32,250 bases of DNA from Pyrinomonadaceae bacterium (lineage in GTDB: Bacteria; Acidobacteriota; Blastocatellia; Pyrinomonadales; Pyrinomonadaceae): positions 1 through 32,250 of the forward strand of contig JAUZFQ010000049.1 of assembly GCA_030838445.1 (NCBI GenBank), given 5' to 3'. The notes beneath the pieces were generated by a model. It made no database searches. It saw only the letters and a program-made list of their open reading frames with translations, and was not told where the DNA came from. The position numbers and the translations under genes are program-made. Shown here in pieces: positions 16,098 to 23,900 of this stretch (positions are counted from its first letter, which is position 1; each line of letters starts with the position of its first letter).

Positions 16098-16291
16098 ACT
16101 TCTCCCAGCCCCGTTCAGGTCATCGAGTATCGTTGACATAATAGACAAAGAATAATGCGCGCTTTGAGTTGAAGCGTCGCCCGTGCTGGCATCGTGTTTG
16201 CTCTGTCTGGTCGTGGGTGGCCTGTGCGCGTTCGATAAGCGTGCAAGGTCTGGGTACAAGACGCACATATTCAAGCAAGGGAGAGTTAGAG

Positions 16292-16741
16292 ATGGACGCT
16301 TTTGAATTGCTGAAAAACGACCACGCCAAGGTCGCTTCGCTCTTTGATCAAATCGAACCGGCGACCGACGCCACGACGCGCCAGCAGTTGTTCGCGCAGT
16401 TGAAACAGGAACTCGATCTCCACGCGCACATCGAAGAGACGATTCTCTACCCGGCGCTCAAACAGGCCGCGGAGACGCGCGAGATCACCGAGGAGGCTTA
16501 CGAGGAGCATCAGGAAGTGAAGGATCTGCTCGCCGAGTTGTCGGCGATGCCCGCCGACAGCGAGGAGTGGGACGACCTGATCATTGAGTTGCGCGAGAAC
16601 GTCGAACACCACGTCGAGGAGGAAGAGGGCGAGATGTTCACGCACGCGCGCACGGTGTTGAGCGAGCAACAGTTGAACGAGATTAGCGCGCAGATGTCGG
16701 CCGAGAAACAGCAAAAGCAAAAAGCGGCGGCGGCGAGCTAA
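16292..16741 (+). CDS. hemerythrin HHE-domain protein
   Basis: A 149-aa four-helix-bundle protein of the hemerythrin/HHE cation-binding family. Candidate diiron ligands are His11 in LKNDHAKV, His44/His46 and Glu49-50 in LDLHAHIEETILYP, His73 in EEHQEVKDLL, and His106 or 107 with the following Glu cluster in VEHHVEEEEGEMF. This pattern is that of stand-alone bacterial HHE proteins, thought to bind oxygen, NO or iron. The last 20 residues are a Lys/Gln/Ala tail. The ATG at 16292 follows AAGGGAGAG by about 7-15 bases; an in-frame start at 16169 has no support. The gene is monocistronic: the 194-bp gap upstream has a TTGACA (16133-16138) in an AT-rich patch that may be part of its promoter, and a strong terminator follows. 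Confidence 0.9.
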   Translation: MDAFELLKNDHAKVASLFDQIEPATDATTRQQLFAQLKQELDLHAHIEETILYPALKQAAETREITEEAYEEHQEVKDLLAELSAMPADSEEWDDLIIELRENVEHHVEEEEGEMFTHARTVLSEQQLNEISAQMSAEKQQKQKAAAAS

Positions 16742-16769
16742 AACCGTCCACACGAATTCTTCAAAGCGA

Positions 16770-16806
16770 GGCGCGGGGGCATGCATAGCCCCCGCGCCTT
16801 TTTTTT
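16770..16806 (+). terminator. rho-independent terminator of the hemerythrin gene
   Basis: A GC-rich perfect stem GGCGCGGGGGC ... GCCCCCGCGCC with a loop of about 7 bases is followed by a run of eight T. It is the most classical terminator in the window, about 30 bases after the stop codon. Confidence 0.93.
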
Positions 16807-16943
16807 GCGCGCCATCACTGCGCGCCATCACAATGTCCTCCCTGCCCGCACGGCAAACGCCCGTCGCCGCGTTTGACATCAAAGCCCAACCGGCGTTACC
16901 TCTATTCGGTAGACGCCGCCAGCACCATTTTTTTGGAGAACAC

Positions 16944-18662
16944 ATGCAAAGATTCAAACTACTCAACCTCGCGCTCGCCTGCGCGTTACTCTTCAACTTT
17001 CCCGCCGCCACCACGACGGCCAGCGCGCAGCAAACTCAAACCGCGCCCAACGCGGTCGCCGGAACTGCGACTTCCAAAGTGCTGCCCGCAGCCACGCTTG
17101 CCGACGCTAATACGATCACGGCGGCGCGCCTGAGCGAATACCTGCACGTCATCGCCTCGGACGCGATGGGCGGGCGCGACACCCCCTCGAAAGGTCTCGA
17201 CGACACGGCCAAGTTTCTCGCCGACCACCTCGCCCGGCTCAAGGTCAAACCCGCGGGCGACGACGGCACTTATTTCCAGAAGATCGAACTCGTCAGTTTC
17301 AAAGTTGACCCGGTGAAGTCGAGCGCGCGGCTGGGGGATCGCACCTACAAGTTCGGCGAAGACTTCCTCGCGGGGACGGCGAACGGGACGGCCAGCGGCG
17401 CGCTCGTCTACGCCGGTCACGGCTACGTCGTGAAGTCGAAAAACATCAACGCCTACACCGGCCTCGACGTGCGCAACAAGATCGTCGTCGCGGCCGCGGG
17501 CGTGTTGCCGCAGGGCGTCGCGCGCGGCGAACTCAAGGGCAACGCGGGCGAGGGCGACTGGGAAGACGCGGAGAGTTACGCGCGCAAGAACGGCGCGAAG
17601 GGGCTGATCCGCATCCCTCGAAACTTCGAGCGCGTGTGGCGTTTCGGTCGCTCCGCGGCGGGGCGCGACAGCTATCAGGTCGCGCGCTTCATGGCCGGTG
17701 GCGCGGCGGCCAGCGGCGCGGCGGGTAGCAGCAATAGCGCACTACCGACCATCCTCCCCTCGGCCGCGCTGCTCGACGCGCTGTTCGCAGGCGAGAAGCG
17801 CACCGGGGCTGACGTGCTGAAAGCCATCGGCGCGGGCGACGCGGGCGAGTCTTTCAGTTTCGACGCGAACAAGCGCGCCGAGTTCACCGTCAGCGTCGCT
17901 TCAAATAAGGCCACGACGCAGAACGTCGTCGGCGTGCTCGAAGGCTCGGACAGCGTGCTCAAGAACGAATACGTCGCCCTCGGCGCGCACTACGATCACG
18001 TCGGCACGGGGCAGCCCGTGAACGGCGACGCCATCTACAACGGCGCGGACGACGACGGCTCCGGCACGGTCGGCGTGCTCGCCATCGCCGAAGCCCTCGC
18101 GCGCGGCGCGCGCCCCAAACGCTCCGTGCTCTTTGTCTGGCACTGCGCCGAAGAGAAAGGCTTGTGGGGTTCGGAGTATTTCACGAAGTTCCCGACCGTC
18201 CCGCTCAAGCAGATCGTCGCGCAACTCAACATAGACATGATCGGCCGCAGCAAGAAAGCGGGCGACACCAACGAGGCTAACCGCGAACTCTCCGGCGCGC
18301 GCGAAATCTACGTCATCGGCTCGAAGATGATGAGCACGGAACTCGGCGAGTTGAGCGAACGCGTCAACCGCGCCTATCTCAACCTCGATTTCAACTACAA
18401 GTACGACGACCCGTCAGACTCCAACCGCTTCTTCTTCCGCAGCGACCACTTCAACTACGCCCAGCGCGGCATCCCCATCATCTTTTACTTCGACGGCGTG
18501 CACGAGGACTACCACCGCCCGTCCGACTCGCCCGACAAGATCGACTACCAGAAGATGGAGATGATCGCGCGCACAGTCTTCCTCACCGCGCACGAACTCG
18601 CCAACGCCCCCGCGCGCCCACGCGTGGACAAACAACTCCCGCAGCAACTCACGGGGCAATAG
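16944..18662 (+). CDS. secreted M28 family metallopeptidase (aminopeptidase) with PA-type insert
   Basis: A 572-aa exported zinc peptidase. The signal peptide MQRFKLLNLALACALLF ends near ASAQ (residue 30). A helical lead segment with ASDAMGGRDTPSKGLDDTAKFLADHL is typical for this group, then comes a protease-associated type domain (about 130-250, with LVYAGHGYV). The catalytic M28 domain (about 315-555) has the five metal ligands: His in GAHYDHVG, Asp in YNGADDDGSG, Glu in HCAEEKGLWGSE (first Glu general base), Asp in NIDMIGR, and His in DYHRPSDSPDKID. It should remove N-terminal residues from peptides in the periplasm or outside. The ATG at 16944 follows TTGGAGA at 6 bases; the frame from 16833 overlaps the terminator region of the previous gene and is not used. 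Confidence 0.93.
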   Translation: MQRFKLLNLALACALLFNFPAATTTASAQQTQTAPNAVAGTATSKVLPAATLADANTITAARLSEYLHVIASDAMGGRDTPSKGLDDTAKFLADHLARLKVKPAGDDGTYFQKIELVSFKVDPVKSSARLGDRTYKFGEDFLAGTANGTASGALVYAGHGYVVKSKNINAYTGLDVRNKIVVAAAGVLPQGVARGELKGNAGEGDWEDAESYARKNGAKGLIRIPRNFERVWRFGRSAAGRDSYQVARFMAGGAAASGAAGSSNSALPTILPSAALLDALFAGEKRTGADVLKAIGAGDAGESFSFDANKRAEFTVSVASNKATTQNVVGVLEGSDSVLKNEYVALGAHYDHVGTGQPVNGDAIYNGADDDGSGTVGVLAIAEALARGARPKRSVLFVWHCAEEKGLWGSEYFTKFPTVPLKQIVAQLNIDMIGRSKKAGDTNEANRELSGAREIYVIGSKMMSTELGELSERVNRAYLNLDFNYKYDDPSDSNRFFFRSDHFNYAQRGIPIIFYFDGVHEDYHRPSDSPDKIDYQKMEMIARTVFLTAHELANAPARPRVDKQLPQQLTGQ

Positions 18663-18757
18663 GGCGAAGGGATTAAGGATGAGGGATGAACGGAAAAGCA
18701 CTTAGCCAAGTTGGGTGCTTTTCCTATTTCATCCCTCATCCCTGCGCCCTCATCCCT
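18661..18757. repeat. heptamer-type hairpin after the peptidase gene
   Basis: Outer arms GGATGAGGGATGAA (18677-18690) and TTCATCCCTCATCC (18728-18741) are perfect, and an inner stem GGAAAAGCAC (18692-18701) pairs with GTGCTTTTCC (18715-18724). CATCCCT units continue to about 18757. It probably terminates the peptidase gene. Period-7 structure is visible in CATCCCT CATCCCT. Confidence 0.75.
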
Positions 18758-18796
18758 TTGTTTCGTTCCTCAACTTCCGCTCCGGCTCACGCCTTC

Positions 18797-18823
18797 TTGA
18801 CACCCTCCGGCCATTCATATAAT
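18797..18823 (+). promoter_or_regulatory. sigma-70-type promoter of tRNA-Lys
   Basis: A perfect -35 TTGACA (18797-18802) and a perfect -10 TATAAT (18818-18823) are 15 bases apart, somewhat short of the ideal 17. The -10 ends 13 bases before the tRNA, a normal distance. Confidence 0.72.
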
Positions 18824-18836
18824 TTCTTTACATCGA

Positions 18837-18909
18837 GGGCCGATAGCTCAGTTGGTAGAGCAGCAGACTCTTAATCTGCGGGTCGCTGGTTCGAGCCCAG
18901 CTCGGCTCA
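18837..18909 (+). tRNA. tRNA-Lys (anticodon CTT)
   Basis: The cloverleaf is complete: acceptor stem GGGCCGA with TCGGCTC (one G-U pair), D arm GCTCAGTTGGTAGAGC, anticodon stem GCAGA/TCTGC around loop CTCTTAA giving CTT, T arm GCTGG-TTCGAGC-CCAGC. CCA is not encoded here, unlike in the tRNA-Arg above. It reads AAG codons. Confidence 0.95.
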
Positions 18910-18918
18910 TCAATAGAT

Positions 18919-18961
18919 AGAACAAGACAGGGCATCCATCGCGGATGCCCTGTCTTGTTCT
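18919..18961 (+). terminator. perfect 19-bp stem-loop after tRNA-Lys
   Basis: Arms 18919-18937 and 18943-18961 are exactly complementary around a 5-base loop. No T-run follows the stem, although its right arm ends TCTTGTTCT. It is likely the tRNA-Lys terminator. Just after it GTGTGCC occurs twice (18963-18979). The stretch 18980-19262 shows no gene I can support; it holds a small 7-bp hairpin at 19016-19034 and is less GC-rich than its surroundings. Confidence 0.7.
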
Positions 18962-19279
18962 GTGTGCCTATAGTGTGCCCGCCACGGAATAAGCTGCGGC
19001 GGTCTCAAACCGATCTTAAACGTTCTTCGTTTAATCAGTCGTCAGGTTTCTGCCCCATTGTCGTCGGGCACTCCGAGGGTATTTACTTACTCGCGGATTC
19101 GGAGTATATAGACCGCTCCTGGCAGTCTTCACGCCGTCCTCGCTCAAGGAAACTCCCAATCTGTCAGGAAGCCAGCTTAGTCTAACGCGACCCGCCGCGG
19201 TGTCGCCCTCACCTCGCACCCTTCAACTCCCCGGTAAACATTCCAGCGGAGTTTAACTATCGCGAAAGGAGCAACCGTT

Positions 19280-19780
19280 ATGTGGATAGGTGCAATTAGG
19301 CTGCGCGTGCGAACGAAGGACGTGCAACATGCTGGAACCGACAGCCTGGTGAAAGTTCACGTCATGAGGAATTTCCTCCCGATCAAAACTCTCAAGCTGG
19401 ACTATAGCTCGGAGGACGATCTTGAACGGGGCGCTGTCCGCAACTACAACTACCTCGGTCTGGATTGGGACAACGACCAGACGCCCCCGCTCCCGCCCGG
19501 CATCGGCCAGAATCCCATGCCGTACCCCTTTTACGGTCTCGAATTCTCTAACGGGCTGCCCGGCCACATGATCTTGATTCTGCAAATTCTCGGCAACGAC
19601 ATGTGGATCAAGGACAGCGTCGAACTGCACATCAAGCCCATCCGGCTGGTCGCAACCAGTTTCGACACCGTGGACTGGCGCGAGGACGCGAGTTGGACGC
19701 ACGTCGCCACATGGGGCAAAGACGTCCGCATGAGCACCGATTCCGACGAGGGTTCGTCTACGTGGACGCTCGTCGTCTAA
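19280..19780 (+). CDS. PLAT/LH2-like domain protein
   Basis: A 166-aa protein. The first half, IRLRVRTKDVQHAGTDSLVK ... LERGAVRNYNYLG, follows the PLAT/LH2 pattern (V-x-T-x-x-x-x-x-A-G-T-D-x-x-V near the start, a hydrophobic strand, then E-R-G before an aromatic segment). PLAT domains are beta-sandwiches that bind lipid membranes or partner proteins. The second half has GHMILILQILGND, VELHIKPIRL and the Trp-rich WTHVATWGKDVRMSTDSDEGS. No signal peptide is seen. The start is very well supported by AAAGGAG 8 bases before the ATG. Codon choice (ATA, AGG, GGA, CGA codons early on) differs from the neighbours, which suggests transfer. Function unknown; the domain call is by pattern only. Confidence 0.62.
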   Translation: MWIGAIRLRVRTKDVQHAGTDSLVKVHVMRNFLPIKTLKLDYSSEDDLERGAVRNYNYLGLDWDNDQTPPLPPGIGQNPMPYPFYGLEFSNGLPGHMILILQILGNDMWIKDSVELHIKPIRLVATSFDTVDWREDASWTHVATWGKDVRMSTDSDEGSSTWTLVV

Positions 19781-19781
19781 T

Positions 19782-19898
19782 TCGATCAGGCGGTACAACC
19801 GCCGTCAACTCTCGCCGACCCCGCGCGAGCATGCTTTCACATCGCGCCGCTCCGGCGGTAAGACGGAAGACTGCTCGTGCGGGGTCGGCTCGATCAGG
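19782..19898. repeat. structured inverted-repeat element flanked by a 9-bp direct repeat
   Basis: TCGATCAGG occurs at 19782-19790 and 19890-19898. Between them an 18-bp inverted repeat (19814-19831 and 19872-19889) pairs with one mismatch, and two smaller GGCGGT-type stems lie at 19789-19803 and about 19844-19858. It fills the 155-bp gap between two converging genes, so it may be a two-way terminator; the flanking direct repeat also fits a small non-coding mobile element. Confidence 0.6.
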
Positions 19899-19935
19899 AA
19901 GCCTGCGCTAGATGTCCGGGGATGCGCGCCGTCGT

Positions 19936-20727
19936 TTACATGATGCGGCTGACTTTGATGAAGTGCTCCGGGCGCGCCGTGGCGGCAACAGCAGCGGCAG
20001 CAGCAGCGGCGGCGGGCGGCGCGAGCATGGGCGTGCGCTTGCTCAGTTGAGTTTCGGCGAAGCGCAGCACTTCGTCCGCCCAGTCCTCGAAGAGGTCGAA
20101 GACTTCCCCGACCATCTCAAGGGTTCGGTCGCGCGTGGCGTCGTCGAGTTCGATCTGTGCGAGCGCGTCGTGGTCGCCCGCCCCGGCGTGTTCGGCTTCG
20201 AGGTTGAAATGGAAGTGGCCGAGGTAGCGCAGTTCGACGCCCGTCTCTTCGCGTATCTGTTCGGCGAGGCGGAGCGTGAGGGGGAAGAAGACGTTGGCGG
20301 CCTCTTCCATCGCCTCGACGATGGCGATCCGCTGGACGCTGGTCGCGCCCGCGATGAGGTGCGAGAGGCGATAGGAGAGCATGCGGTTGGCGCGCGTCTC
20401 GTCGCCCCAGAGGAAGCCGAGCCAGTCCGCGCCGTCGAGCATCCGGTGGAAGCCGAGCTTGCGGAAGTCTTCGACGTAGAGACGCCAGTGTCCGTCGTCC
20501 TCGTGGCTGTAGAGGTTGACGCGCTGCTGGTGCGCGTCGCCCGCGGCGACTTCCGCGCGGAGAAAATATTTGTTGAGATCGGCGAAGCTCATGATCCAGT
20601 GAGCCATCGCGGGGTAGAAGGCCAGACGCTCGCGCGGCTCAAGGCTCTCGTCCTGCAAAAACGCGAAAAAGGGTAGTTTGGCGAAAGCCTGTTTCCGCTC
20701 GTTGATCGCCGCCAGCACTGCTTCCAT
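19936..20727 (-). CDS. heme-oxygenase-fold (TenA/diiron-like) protein
   Basis: A 263-aa helical protein that looks like the heme-oxygenase-like superfamily. Candidate metal or active-site residues are His43 in AMAHWIMSF, the SHEDDGHWRLYVED block (about 74-87), the Glu in LWGDETRANRM, EAMEEAANVFF, and LGHFHFNLEAEH (about 168-179). Members of this fold include heme oxygenases, TenA-like enzymes and diiron oxidases, some acting on fatty acyl or amino acid substrates. No enzyme can be assigned by eye. The C-terminal tail contains an Ala run (PPAAAAAAAAVAA) coded by a GCN microsatellite (about 19980-20025 on the plus strand). AGGAGAG is 8 bases before the ATG. The 219-bp gap upstream holds a perfect stem-loop and otherwise nothing I recognise. 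Confidence 0.68.
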   Translation of the reverse strand: MEAVLAAINERKQAFAKLPFFAFLQDESLEPRERLAFYPAMAHWIMSFADLNKYFLRAEVAAGDAHQQRVNLYSHEDDGHWRLYVEDFRKLGFHRMLDGADWLGFLWGDETRANRMLSYRLSHLIAGATSVQRIAIVEAMEEAANVFFPLTLRLAEQIREETGVELRYLGHFHFNLEAEHAGAGDHDALAQIELDDATRDRTLEMVGEVFDLFEDWADEVLRFAETQLSKRTPMLAPPAAAAAAAAVAATARPEHFIKVSRIM

Positions 20728-20879
20728 CGCTCGTCTCTCCTGATAGTGGGAATTTCGCGGCGGCCTATTCCGCCTCTGTTTTATAACGCGGGAAATTGAA
20801 GCCGCGTGGATCAGGGCGCGCAGATTTTTTTAATTGAGACTGGAAGAGTACGGCGGCGGGTTAGTTTAAGAATAGACTG

Positions 20880-20930
20880 ACGACAAAGGCACGAAGTTAA
20901 CTTGACGAGTTAACTTCGTGCCTTTGTCGT
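20880..20930. terminator. perfect 23-bp stem-loop at the end of the giant gene
   Basis: Arms 20880-20902 and 20908-20930 are exactly complementary with a 5-base loop. It lies 16 bases past the stop of the giant minus-strand gene, in the right place for a terminator, though the T-run on that strand is weak. It could also act as an mRNA 3'-end protector. Confidence 0.7.
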
Positions 20931-20946
20931 TAATGCGGGCGGTCGT

Positions 20947-23900
20947 TTACGGTGTGCCGAAACGCAACTGGTATTCCTGCGAGTAGAGGAAGCCGAATAT
21001 CATCGTGCGGAAGTCGCCGGTGTTGTTCAGGAGGTTCAACCAACTCTGGTAGCCCGCCGCGTCCGGGTCGCGTTGGAGGTAGCCGAAGTACTGCATCAGG
21101 ACGAAGGCGGCGTTGAACTCGCGGTCGAAGAACTCCGGGCTGTCCACGACGATGCGCAAGACTTGCGCGCGCGTCTTGCGCCCCGCGTTCAGGTCGAGCA
21201 CCAACTGCGCGCGGTTCTGGATGGTGACGCCCGCCGCCGCGGCCAAGCCCTCAACGTACTCGGCGTTCGTGATGCCCTCGTTGAGCGCGAGGAAGTCTGC
21301 GCGCTCGACCCACGCGTCGGCGTAGGCTTCGCGCAGGGCGACGACTTCCGCCTCGGTCTGCCCGGTGACGCTCGTCGTGTCGCGCAGGAACTCCTCGTAG
21401 GTCGGCAGGCGACCGAGCGCCGCCTTGTAGAAGCGGTAGACGAAGTAGCCTTTGATCTGGAACTCCGGCGCGCGGTAGAAACTGGACGAGACCGTGATGC
21501 GGTCGCAGGCCGGATCGGAGCCGGTCTTGCCGGGGCCGAAGTGGCCTTCGTAGGCGCAACGCCGGAGCACGCCGACCCACGCGTCGAACCCGGCGGGGTC
21601 AGGCTCGCGATTGAGGAAGTCGAGATACTGCTGGCGCACGAGGAACGGCGCGGTGTTGATGAGATTCGGACTCGCGCCGCTGTCGTTGTCAACGATGGTG
21701 ACGGTGGCCGTCGCCGGTTCGGCGACGACGCCCGCGGACGGGAAGCCAAGCGCGACGCGCATCGTCTCGTTGCCTTCCGTGTAGGTGTCGTCGGTGATGA
21801 AGACGGTGAAACTCTTTTCCGTCTCGCCGGGGGCGAAGCGGAGCGTGCCCGCGGCCGTGCCGAAGTCGCAGCGCGGGCGCGCCTTGTTGTCCGTCATGTT
21901 GCAGGGGTTGCCGTCGAACGGCTCGGTGGCGTAGTCAATCCGCGTCTCGATGGACGTGTCGCCCGCGCGCACGGCCTTGAACGTCAGACGCCCCGCGCCC
22001 TCACTGACGGTGTAGGAACTTTGCGCGAGCCGCACGTTGTTGGCGCGGTTGACCGCCGACGGCTGCACGAGCAGGTTGTCGAAGAGCGCCTGACCGGGAC
22101 GCGCGACCGCGCCCGCCGTGCCCGCGTTCAGTTCGGTGGCGAGTGCGCCGATGGGCGCGCCGAGTTGGATTCTGCGTCGCTCCGTCCAGACCACGCGGTC
22201 GGGGCTGGTCTCGAAGAGCATCGCGCTCGCGGCCGAGTCGTGGCGGAAACGCCAGTAGCGATGTTGCACAGGGTCGTAAGGGATACTCGCCGGGAGGCCG
22301 ATGAGGACGCCCGCGTTGCGCGCCTGAAAGATCAGGCGACGCAGGCCGACGCTCTGCGCGCCCGTGCCCTGCGGTTTGCCCGCCGGGAAGTCGGACGGGT
22401 CGGCGTCCTGCGCGACGAAGCGGAAGTAGTTGCGCTCGTCGTGGCCGACGCCGAAGATCGTCTGCGCGCCGTTGTCGGCCGTCTCGTTCACTTCGACGCT
22501 GGCCTGCGCGTCGTTGAACTCCACGGCGCGCACGGTGACATAGCCGTTGAAACTTCCATCGGCGAGGTTGGCGCGCGGCGTGATCTTCAACTTGCCCGAC
22601 GCCTGCACGGCGGTCACGAGCGGGTCGCGCGAGCCGGGCGGCTGCGAGAGCACGCCTTCGACGAACTTGAGCGGGTCGCGCGTGTCGCCGTTGAAGTCTT
22701 CCGAGATGCCGAGCGGCGCGAGGAGCGGCTCGGCGCGCGGCACGGCGACGACGTTGAACCTCACGTCGGAAGTCAGCGCGGGACGGACGATCTGCGCGGG
22801 CGTGAAAGTCAGTTGACCGCTGTCGGCCTGCACCACGTAGTCGCCGCTCGGCGGGAGGTTGTTGAAGAGGAAGTTGCCGTTCGGCAGCGTCAGCGTGGTG
22901 CGCGTCACCGTCCCGCTCAGGGTGACGTTGACGTTGCCGATGCCGTTGCCGAGCATGCCTGCAACGCGCCCGCTGATCGTGATTCCTTCAACCGCAGTGA
23001 GGTTGGAAACCTGCGTGCCGCCACTGCCGCCTCCGCCGCCGCCCAAATCAATGAACGTGCGCGAGGCGGGCTTGAAGATCATGTCGACCTTCGAGGTGGT
23101 GATGGTGTAGCTGCCGCCCGTCGGAAGCGTCAGCGTGTAGTTGCCGTTCGAGTTTGTCGTCGTGGTGGTGATCGTGACGCCGGTCTCCGGGTCGGTGACG
23201 ACGAGGAGCACGTTGCCCACGCCGCCCCCATTGAGGTCTGTGATGCGTCCGCTGATGATCTGCTGCGCCCCCTGCGGCGCGAGGCCGAGGACGAACGGGC
23301 TGAGCGAAGCGACCTGCGCGCAGACCGTGCGCGAGACGAAGTTGGAAGACGTGGTGCGATCAACGAGCGCGCCGCCCTCGCCGTGCAACAGGCGCACGCC
23401 GGCGAACGCCTGCGGGTCGTTGACCGACGGCACGACGGTGCAGACGGTGACGAGACCGCTGAAGCCGACGGTCGTCGTGATGTCCGCGCCGCGCCTGCCC
23501 GCGAGCAGTGTGTAACCGGCGGGCAGCGTGCCCGCAGTGGCCGGGTTGATCGGCGTCGCGTTCGTGACGCCCGCCGTGTTGACGACGGTGTAGGTGACGT
23601 TAAAGTCGCTGACCGCGATCTGGACGTTCGCGCCCGCGGGCGTGGCGACCGAAGGCGTGCCCGTGAAGTTGAAGTTTTCGTTCTGCGTCAAGTTCGCGAA
23701 GTCCTTCGACGGCGGGTTGAAGACGAAGCCGTTGAGCGCGGGCGTCACGCTGTACGCGCCCTGCGGGAGATTGGCGAAGGAGTAGAGGCCGTTCGCGCCG
23801 GTCGTCGCCGTGCGCGACTGTGCGCCGCCGAGCGTGACGATGACGCCGGAGATGTTCGCGTCGAGCGCGTCGCGCACGCGCCCGCTGATCGTGTAGCTGT

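Noticed and set aside
18955..19185. 76-codon plus-strand frame downstream of tRNA-Lys
   Set aside because: It begins inside the tRNA-Lys stem-loop, has no ribosome-binding site and its product is Ser/Arg-rich without features.
18837..20930. Defence or mobile island with integrase
   Set aside because: No integrase, transposase, nuclease or toxin-antitoxin gene is found; only the context is suggestive.
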